NCBI GenBank assembly: GCA_900128565.1
Contig: LT636283.1
Coordinates: 1-11,078 of the forward strand
Direction of reading: 5' to 3'
Length of the DNA stretch: 11,078 nt
DNA from: Stramenopiles sp. TOSAG23-6
Taxonomy: Eukaryota; Sar
In this document: positions 1 to 5,775 of the stretch, piece by piece
How positions within the stretch are numbered: position 1 is the stretch's first letter
How the letters are laid out: each line of letters opens with the position of its first letter
The notes under the pieces: generated by a model
The model's input: only the letters and a program-made list of their open reading frames with translations
Databases searched by the model: none
Told to the model about the DNA's origin: nothing
Position numbers and translations under genes: made by a program

Positions 1-57
1 TACAAAATTTCATTATGGAAAAAAAACTGAAAAAAAAAATCAATTTTGAAAACGTAC
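1..57 (-). mobile_element. Introner-like element, kinase intron 4 (cut by window edge)
   Basis: On the minus strand the kinase exon ends CCTCTT and the element begins GTACGTTTTC at 57. The sequence ends at the window edge inside the conserved core (ATGAAATTTTGTA). Reading through would stop the kinase four codons later, before its C-lobe is complete. The 5' end is a variant (GTACG for GTATG), the flank is TT instead of AT, and the 3' end is not in the window. Confidence 0.7.
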
Positions 58-1353
58 AAGAGGTTGATTTTGAACTGCTTCCCTCATTGATGAATAGTTT
101 TCCCCAACTTTCAAGCAATTATCAAATGGAAGTTTTCCAAAAATAAAGCAATATAAGGTTACTCCTGCAGCCCAAAGGTCAGCTTGGTATGCATCATACA
201 TGTATTTTTTGACAATAAACATGCAAGGTAAAATTTTCAAAAAAAAAAAAACAATTGAAATTGAAAAAATGATAAAAACATACATCAATGAATCTTTACC
301 ATGATCGTGCTTCGGATGCCTATAGATTTCCGGTGCCATAAACGCGGGAGTTCCTATATACCCTGAGCAAGGTAACAATGTCGTATTTCGTGGTAAACGA
401 ATTGCCATACCAAAATCACAGTATACATGTATTTTGAGACAATATTTTAAAGTTTGATTTTTGGATTCATTAGGTACAGAATTTCGTATGAAAAATAAAT
501 AAATTCGAAATTGAAAAAGATACACAGTGACCTCGACTGGATACCATAATATTAGCAGGTTTGATGTCACGATGGACAATGTATTTTAGAAAAATATTTC
601 AAAAAAAAATCGTTAAGTACAAAATTTACTATAAAAAAAAATTCGAATTTGAAAAAAAATATTTCAAAAAAAAATCGTTAGGTACAACATTTACTATTAA
701 AAAAAAAATCGAATTTGAAAAAAAAATAAAACATACATCCCATTATGTTTGAAATATAAAAGGCCACTCAACATGTCACAGAAATAGTCCTTAGCAAGCG
801 CTTCAGGCATTACACTTTGAGTACTTTTACGATAAAAAAAATTCTTTTCAAATTCCAATGTCTGCCCTCCCCCAAAATATTCAAATACCAATAGTAGTAT
901 ATTCGATTTTTGCTGGAAAAACTCATCCTGTCCAATCACTTCGTAGAGTAAGGCACAATTTCGATGGAATATATCTCTTGATATGTCAACTTCATGCTGT
1001 ATCATGTCAAACATTGTAGTCCGTCGTGCTTTGCGTTCATTTCTTTGTTGTTGATAAATATGTATTTTACGCAATTTATTTAAGGTATACTTTTTCACAG
1101 CAAAGCACTTCGGTTTTCCAGAAATTATTCGTTCACAGAGATAAACGTTTCCACAACTACCAGCCCCAAGTTTGCGCAAAACTTTTAAATCATTGAACCA
1201 AGTGTCACCACTTTGTTTTTCAACTTTCAAGTAAGGTGTGAACTTACAATCCCACTCTTCAAATCGAGGAAAACTATCCTCACTATACTTGGTTTCAAGT
1301 ACGTTTTGTCGTACCGGTGGTGGTGGTGGAGGCGACGGCGGTGGCACTTCCAT
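58..1353 (-). CDS. CaMKK-like Ser/Thr protein kinase, 5' part (3' end off window)
   Basis: Four exons on the minus strand: 1353-737, 578-524, 426-284 and 199-58, together 319 codons with matching phases. The ATG is at 1353, followed by a Pro-rich start. Visible kinase motifs: Gly loop GAGSCG at residues 63-68, Lys in FAVKK (about 87), a basic insert at 93-115 before the C-helix Glu (121), HRDIKPAN at 208-215, DFG at 228-230, GTPAFMAPE at 249-257, and DLWAAGVTLYCFIFGKLPF at 279-297. The GTPAFMAPE segment, the LYCFxFG stretch and the basic insert after the catalytic Lys suggest the CaMKK / SnRK1-activating kinase group, which phosphorylates downstream CaMK or AMPK-type kinases. That subfamily call is inferred from motifs. 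All catalytic residues are present, so the domain looks active. The last helices of the C-lobe and any calmodulin site lie beyond the left edge. Every intron is an introner-like element without GT-AG ends. Confidence 0.88.
200..283 (-). mobile_element. Introner-like element, kinase intron 3 (84 bp)
   Basis: On the minus strand it starts GTATGTTTTT and ends AAAAAATACAT. Removing it joins TTG-AT to G-TAT and gives D-S-L-M-Y-D-A-Y before the conserved DLW of the kinase. AT occurs at both borders, so the boundary can slide by two bases, and no position gives GT-AG. The copy is diverged: its core reads GAAAATTTTACC and it lacks CTAAC. It is 84 nt long and stop-free in the kinase frame, so retention would add 28 residues after the APE motif without a frameshift. 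Confidence 0.82.
427..523 (-). mobile_element. Introner-like element, kinase intron 2 (97 bp)
   Basis: Starts GTATCTTTTTC and ends CTCAAAATACAT on the minus strand, with the core CATACGAAATTCTGTACCTAA. Excision restores the normal 12 residues between the Asn of HRDIKPAN and the DFG motif, which fixes the boundary to within two bases. The residue at the junction is Cys or Tyr, depending on whether the element is read as GTATC-ACAT or GTGTATC-ATAC. The upstream flank is GT, not AT. The length is not a multiple of three, so it must be removed to keep frame. Confidence 0.82.
579..736 (-). mobile_element. Introner-like element with internal tandem duplication, kinase intron 1 (158 bp)
   Basis: Starts GTATGTTTTATT at 736 and ends CTAAAATACAT at 579 on the minus strand. 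Excision joins GGG-AT to T-GTC and gives N-G-I-V-H-R-D, exactly as in a kinase catalytic loop. The inside holds two near-identical units with a 65-bp period (595-659 and about 660-726), each with a T tract, AATTCGA, an A/T-rich block, a GTACYTAACGATT core and GAAATATT. Only the outer ends carry the GTATG and ATACAT termini. Confidence 0.87.
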
Positions 1354-1499
1354 TCTACTCGGAATTGAAGATGAGTTAGTTTACCTTCAAAATCATTGGC
1401 TGGCGAAGGAACCTTAATGAGTAATCTGTTTTAAAACTTCGAAATAAATGGAAAAAAAGAAGAAGATTGATAACTTATATACTTTTGACCAGCCAAAAA

Positions 1500-1507
1500 T
1501 GACGTCA
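1500..1507. promoter_or_regulatory. CRE-like bZIP palindrome TGACGTCA
   Basis: A perfect 8-bp CRE palindrome about 150 bp upstream of the kinase ATG and 180 bp upstream of the Cys-rich gene ATG. bZIP factors in general bind TGACGT cores. Use in this genome is inferred. Confidence 0.35.
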
Positions 1508-1530
1508 ATCGAAATCGAAATCGGAGATGC

Positions 1531-1536
1531 CACGTG
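1531..1536. promoter_or_regulatory. E-box / G-box CACGTG
   Basis: CACGTG, preceded by GC, lies 24 bp after the CRE-like site in the same divergent promoter. bHLH and bZIP factors recognise this hexamer. A 6-bp match can occur by chance, and the pairing with the CRE is the only support. Confidence 0.3.
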
Positions 1537-1690
1537 TTAATTTCAAATTAAAATTTTTTTTATCAATTTTTTGAATCAATCGAAATGAAATCGCGCTCCT
1601 CGGGCAGAGTATCGGTACCATTGTGTAAAACAACAACTGGGATTCTTATGTACCACAATGTATCTTTATAAAAAAGCGAATATGTAGACG

Positions 1691-3786
1691 ATGAGAGTAC
1701 CATCAATTTGTATAAATATTTTTCTGCTAAAGTTGTCTTGCGTACTAGCACAACCGTATCAATCTTGGTAGGTTTCATTTATCACTTTCGACTGATTCTT
1801 TTTTTTGTTGTTTTAACTTCCATTGAAAGTGTATATGTTATAAAGTTACTTTCATCCAAATATCCTCCAATAAGCGTAAATGATACATTTCGGACTAACA
1901 TGAAACATACATACGCAAATATTTTGTAATACGTCGCATGTAAGTTCATCGTTTCTTGAATACATCTAATATATAAAGTTGGCTTTTTTTTATATTTAAG
2001 AAATGAAAAACTAATTGATCTCCGTGTTTGAAAAACTCTCACTTACAGGAAAACTGCTGTCGGAGCATTGACAAATGGTCAGAATTATACCCCACCTCAC
2101 TGTAATAGTGATAACCAACAATCTATATGTTGCGTTTACCAAGCAGACATAGGCTGCTATAAAGTGAAAGGAAACTACGACGGAGCACTTCAACAGGTTT
2201 CTCCTCCAAAAGCGTGCACAATCTCAGATATTATCTATAAAGGTATAGTGGACTGCTGTTATCATGAAGGCATATGTCAACAAAAGAATCCACAAGAATG
2301 CTCAAGAATGGGAGGTATGTGGTGTGGCTATGATACGTGTAATCCAGTTTGTAAAGCTGGTTTCGATGCTGAAGAAAATTGTACAGCTTGTCCTAGCGGA
2401 AAATATTCGTGGATAAATTCACCATGTAATCTATGTGATCGAGGTTACGGTAAAACTATTGAAACACCTGTTGAAACACCAGTTAAAACACTAAACAAAA
2501 TTAAATGCCCCGGATGTGCTATTGGTAAGTACAAATCTGTGAGAGATCAACTTCCGTGTAAACAATGCCCAGTAGGAAAGTATTCAAATACTATGAATGC
2601 TTCCGTATGTAAGAGTTGTGAAACAGGAAAATATTCAAGTAAACAGGGTGCTTCTACGTGTAAAAGTTGTGATGCAGGACGCTATTCAACTGGTACTGGA
2701 TGTACAGAATGTGACGTAGGTTACTACTCCAGTCGGGAATCATCGATGTGTTCTCTATGTGCTAGTGGACAATATATAGATCGTAAAGGTGCCTCCAAAT
2801 GTGAAAAATGCCCCATAGGAAAGTTTCCACACCATACAACATGCTCGGCTTGTCCTGAAGGGAAAAGTGTCATGTTGGATAACAAGCCATACCAACAGCC
2901 CGAGGACTGTTCAATATGTGACGTAGGATATGAACCGGATAAAATATCTAGTTCATGTAGTTTGTGTACTCCAGGAAAAGCTAAAAGTATTCCAGGTAAC
3001 TCTCAATGTAATAAATGTGAAAGTGGGAAATATTCATACAATGACCCTACTAAATGTGACGAATGTGCCACTGGAAAATATTCTACGCCAAATGCAACTG
3101 AATGTAACTTATGTCTTCCAGGGTATAAAAAAACTAAAAGTAATACATTTTGTGAAGCATGTCCAGGTGGAAAGTATTCTCTGGATAATGAATCCTCTGA
3201 ATGTAAAAATTGTACTGAGGGAACATATTCTGCTGATGGTTCTTCTGAGTGTACAACATGCTCTCTTGGAAAATTTGCATTAAATGGATCTGATGAGTGC
3301 ACACTTTGTGACAAAGGCTACAAGTATATATCACCAACGGCAACACCAACTGCAGCACCAACAACTGCAACACCAACTGCAGCGCTAATAACTGCATCAC
3401 CAACGGCAACACCAACAGCCGCACCAACAACTGCATCAGAAACATGTACGTTGTGCGATGCGGGATATTACAAAAATACACAAGATAACAAAATTTGGTG
3501 CTCTCCGTGTCCTAACGGGAAATCCTCAGATGCAGGGGCTCCAGAATGTGGAAACACACAGCAGTTATACTTTCAACACTGCAAAATTCCAATCTTTTTG
3601 TGTCACGCTGTGAGAAAACAAATCAAGGAAACACTTACAAGAATGTGTCAAAACATGTCGATATCATTGAAAACGTGTTCAGTGAATGCAATCATAATTT
3701 TGACTACTACAACTTTAAGTGGGATTATTGGAGTAGGTGTAGTTTATTTCAGTCTAAAAACACTCCACAAAGTTGATTTGAGATAA
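1691..3786 (+). CDS. Secreted/type I membrane protein with GCC2/GCC3 (ephrin-receptor-like) Cys-rich repeats
   Basis: Two exons, 1691-1767 and 2049-3786, give 604 residues. Exon 1 encodes a signal peptide (MRV..., hydrophobic FLLKLSCVLA, likely cut after Ala20). Its TG joins the G of exon 2 to make Trp26. Residues about 45-120 form a Cys-rich head. From about 120 to 450 there are roughly ten repeats of the type CxxCxxGxYS...CxxC, the pattern of GCC2/GCC3 or ephrin-receptor-like domains that is widespread in large surface proteins of protists. A Thr/Pro/Ala linker (455-489), one more Cys repeat, a membrane helix at about 573-595 and a 9-residue basic tail follow. The protein probably sits on the surface with its Cys-rich part outside. 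The ligand is unknown. No in-frame ATG precedes exon 2, which supports the upstream exon. The first exon is inferred from signal peptide, splice signals and phase. Confidence 0.82.
1768..2048 (+). other. Canonical GT-AG intron (281 bp) of the Cys-rich gene
   Basis: Begins GTAGGT after TCTTG and ends CTCACTTACAG before GAAAACTGC. Both exons are in phase 2 and the join restores TGG. It contains no introner core. A second GTAAGT at 1940 could pair with the same acceptor and would create an ATG across the junction, but that product lacks a signal peptide. Confidence 0.7.
3334..3438 (+). repeat. Thr/Pro/Ala-coding tandem repeat
   Basis: Imperfect repeats of CCAACGGCAACACC-type units encode a PTATPTAAPTTA-like linker, with the first and last blocks nearly identical. 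It forms a probably O-glycosylated stalk between Cys repeats of the surface protein. Such tracts often vary in length between strains. Confidence 0.75.
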
Positions 3787-3838
3787 ATTTTATAAATTAT
3801 AACTTGTATCGTTTTGTTGATTTTTGTTATGAATAGAA

Positions 3839-4204
3839 TTAATCTTCTTGTTTTGCTTGGTTAGATTCAGGTTTACTTACAGAAGTGATTTTTGTGACTC
3901 CGTCGTTGTAACATTCACGTATTTCCATTAATGTTGCTGCTGTTAGATTGTGGCACTTGATTTGTATGTAACTCACAATAAGTATTGAAAAAATACCAGC
4001 AAAAATCGCGGCAGTACTACTTGTAATTACACAGTCTCGATCAAAAAAGGACTTGCTATTGCATCTTTCTTTAAGGATTATGTCTCGAACTGTTTCTTCA
4101 GATAAATTACTCAAGAAAGCTTCATCGAAACATTCTTCTGTGGCCTCAATTACAAGAAGTGTAAGACATATAATATTTCGAAGCTGATAACGTTCAAAAC
4201 CCAT
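3839..4204 (-). CDS. Small single-pass membrane protein, unknown
   Basis: 121 residues from the ATG at 4204. A hydrophobic stretch at residues 9-21 (NIICLTLLVIEAT) may be a short signal peptide. A clear membrane helix lies at about 63-82 (STAAIFAGIFSILIVSYI). Cysteines at 25, 48 and 58 precede the helix and those at 84 and 98 follow it. The C-terminus is polar and charged. I do not recognise a family. It converges on the Cys-rich gene, with only 52 bp between the two stop codons. No introner copy interrupts it. It could also be the last exon of a longer gene, since upstream exons cannot be excluded. Confidence 0.55.
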   Translation of the reverse strand: MGFERYQLRNIICLTLLVIEATEECFDEAFLSNLSEETVRDIILKERCNSKSFFDRDCVITSSTAAIFAGIFSILIVSYIQIKCHNLTAATLMEIRECYNDGVTKITSVSKPESNQAKQED

Positions 4205-4574
4205 TCGTCTTTTCTTTTTCTAATAATACAAGCAGACGGTTTTTGAGTTATTGGTACTGCGAGTCAATCAGAGACTACTTTTACTAGAATATTTATCGTT
4301 CTCGAAAAGATCAGATAATTAGTATACGGAGATGATCGGCACGCACCTTAGCTTTCAAGCATGTGGTTAGTCTCTACCGGTAGGCAATTGATGGTACCGA
4401 TATTCAAAGTGCAAAAAGGGTATGAAAATAGATTACTGTAAAAATTATTTTTTAAACTTCAGGACGACAAGAATTCAATTTAAATTCGAAGAGCGAAAAA
4501 TATAATTAACACGAAATCAGACAAGAAATCTTGAAAAATCATTACTGTTATGTTTATTCAATACTATGTGCATC
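4205..4574. other. Intergenic region, presumed promoter of the small membrane gene
   Basis: These 370 bp lie upstream of the minus-strand start at 4204 and downstream of the RER1 stop. The only distinct element is a perfect 10-bp palindrome CTACCGGTAG at 4374-4383. I see no coding exon, RNA gene or introner copy. Confidence 0.4.
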
Positions 4575-5413
4575 TTATTTGTACTGATTATTCATCATAG
4601 TTGAAGCCGTCACTGGAACTCTCCCCATCTGTGCAGCATCAAATGATGTTTCAAGTTTTTCCTTGGTCTTGTATTGTTTTTTCTTACCTGACCAAGGGAC
4701 GTACTTATGCTTCCACATATGCTTAATTTGTCTCTTCATGGTCAGAAAAAAAAGAGCACAAAAATACATTAGAAGAATAGGCCAAAACACAGGAATATTA
4801 AAAATATTGAAAAACGTCATAAATAACGAGATTAATGTTGCACGCATACATGATGTCCAGAATTTAAATTCCGGAACGCGGCGTTGGAATGGTCTGTACT
4901 CCGAGTTACTACTACCAGGGAGGGTTGCCTCATGAGATTCAGGATCTATTTCAGGCGATAGAAATCCAATGAATAGATTTAACAAATATATTCCTAACCC
5001 ATACGTTATAATATACCATCCTTGTAATAACCAGACTCGTAGCATATAGACAAATAATAAAAAGAAAAAAGAACCCCAACGGGCTTTAGGCCAGACGGTT
5101 GACTTGTCCAGAAAATGCTGCATTTTTCTTTAGTTTACAAAAGATAAACAAACATCAAAAAATGAGTCAATGAAGAGTTCAAAAAAAAGTATAGCTAGAT
5201 TATGATTCAAAACCAAATGTTGATGTAATTGGTGAAAGCCACTTTGATCACTGACAGAGTACTTTTCAGAAACACAAAAAGTGAACACTGACGGGAAACA
5301 AGCGGGTAGAGAGAAAACTAATCAAAAGAGTTACATATAGCTTACCTGGAGTATGCTGCTTTTACGTGATCCATCATTGTTGATTCACTGACATCTGCTT
5401 CCAATGGATCCAT
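4575..5413 (-). CDS. RER1: RER1, ER membrane-protein retention/retrieval receptor
   Basis: Two exons, 5413-5346 and 5127-4575, give 206 residues, close to the usual Rer1 length. Rer1 cycles between Golgi and ER in COPI vesicles and returns membrane proteins with polar residues in their helices. The family signature is very clear: FLDKSTVWPKARW at about 28-40, the long block QGWYIITYGLGIYLLNLF at 58-75, EFKFW at 109-113, FWPILLMYF at about 137-145 and LTMKRQIKHMWKHKYVPW at 151-168. Four membrane helices form a W-like topology (about 41-58, 60-78, 116-133, 135-152). Exon 1 encodes MDPLEADVSESTMMDHVKAA plus YS. AG joins A to restore Arg23, so the M of MQHF is internal (Met25) and not the start. 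The C-terminal tail after 170 is poorly conserved. Confidence 0.95.
5128..5345 (-). other. Canonical GT-AG intron (218 bp) of RER1
   Basis: On the minus strand it begins CCAG|GTAAGC and ends TTGTAAACTAAAG before AAAAATGCAG. The phase-2 join gives AGA. It has textbook ends and no introner core, in contrast to the neighbouring genes' introns. Confidence 0.88.
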
Positions 5414-5728
5414 TCTTTAAAGTAAGGCTGTAAAAAATAATGCTGTAAATAATTAATTTGCACTGATTTCGTCCACCAGATATTTTATACAGTACGCCCG
5501 CGCTTCTTCTTATTCATTTCTATCAAAAATTTCCCCAAAAATTTGGCAAAAATTTGCTCGCGAAAAATCAGAAAATTTCAACAGGTAGTACCGGGTATCG
5601 TTGGTTGTGAAACTGTAAGAACTCACTTGTCTACTACTACGACGACGATGTCATTTTATTTTCTTTTTCATTTATAAAAATCTTGCATCGTAAAGAAGTT
5701 ACGTTGCGTGTTAGCAAACCTTATCAAA

Positions 5729-5764
5729 ACTATGAAAACTATGGAAACTATGAAAACTATGACT
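5729..5764 (+). repeat. 9-bp tandem repeat (ACTATGRAA) x4
   Basis: ACTATGAAA, ACTATGGAA, ACTATGAAA and ACTATGACT occur back to back, ending 11 bp before the WD40 gene ATG. Each unit carries an ATG in the same frame. Confidence 0.9.
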
Positions 5765-5770
5765 AAGTAG
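5732..5770 (+). promoter_or_regulatory. Candidate upstream ORF of 12 codons
   Basis: ATG at 5732 opens a 12-codon frame (MKTMETMKTMTK) ending in TAG at 5768-5770, five bases before the main ATG. Four ATGs share this frame, so leaky scanning past all of them is needed unless transcription starts downstream. An in-frame TAA at 5764 separates the main ORF from anything upstream. The effect on translation depends on the unknown mRNA start. Confidence 0.35.
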
Positions 5771-5775
5771 CAATT

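Larger units (their letters stand above)
1354..1690. promoter_or_regulatory. Divergent promoter region between kinase and Cys-rich gene
   Basis: These 337 bp separate two head-to-head starts (1353 minus, 1691 plus). I see no convincing coding sequence. The region holds the TGACGTCA and CACGTG palindromes listed separately, a CGAAATCGAAATCGG near-repeat between them (about 1510-1524), and a poly-T run at 1554-1561. That it drives both genes is inferred from the geometry only. Confidence 0.5.
5414..5775. promoter_or_regulatory. Divergent promoter region, RER1 / WD40-WW-Tudor gene
   Basis: These 362 bp lie between two head-to-head starts. They hold a relatively GC-rich patch (CGCCCGCGC, about 5495-5503), a CTCGCGAAAAA stretch resembling an E2F-type site near 5556-5566, and at the WD40 end the 9-bp tandem repeat listed separately. 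Promoter role is inferred. Confidence 0.45.

Noticed and set aside
561-752. Plus-strand 63-codon open frame rich in Lys, Phe and Glu
   Set aside because: It lies entirely over the doubled introner in antisense and ends in kinase exon sequence. The Lys/Phe pattern comes from A runs in the repeat.
790-860. Kinase coding stretch (FEKNFFYRKST) with weak likeness to the introner block GAATTTTTTTTATxGTAAA
   Set aside because: The likeness rests on a T run, and related kinases also have a variable insert there. No core GTACCTAAC is present.
1563-2042. Minus-strand open frames of 71 and 86 codons between the kinase and the Cys-rich gene
   Set aside because: They overlap the signal-peptide exon and its intron on the other strand, have no recognisable motif, and look like chance frames in AT-rich DNA.
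1940-2048. Alternative intron GTAAGT...ACAG creating an ATG across the junction (M-K-T-A-V-G)
   Set aside because: It is possible, but the product lacks a signal peptide although the protein is a Cys-rich membrane protein. The exon at 1691-1767 explains the start better.
2525-2530. GTAAGT inside the Cys-rich coding exon
   Set aside because: The frame is open and the Cys repeat pattern continues across it, so it is coding and not a used donor site.
2930-3481. Overlapping open frames on both strands inside the Cys-rich repeats
   Set aside because: Repeat-driven shadows. Only the frame with regular CxxC spacing and the membrane helix is coherent.
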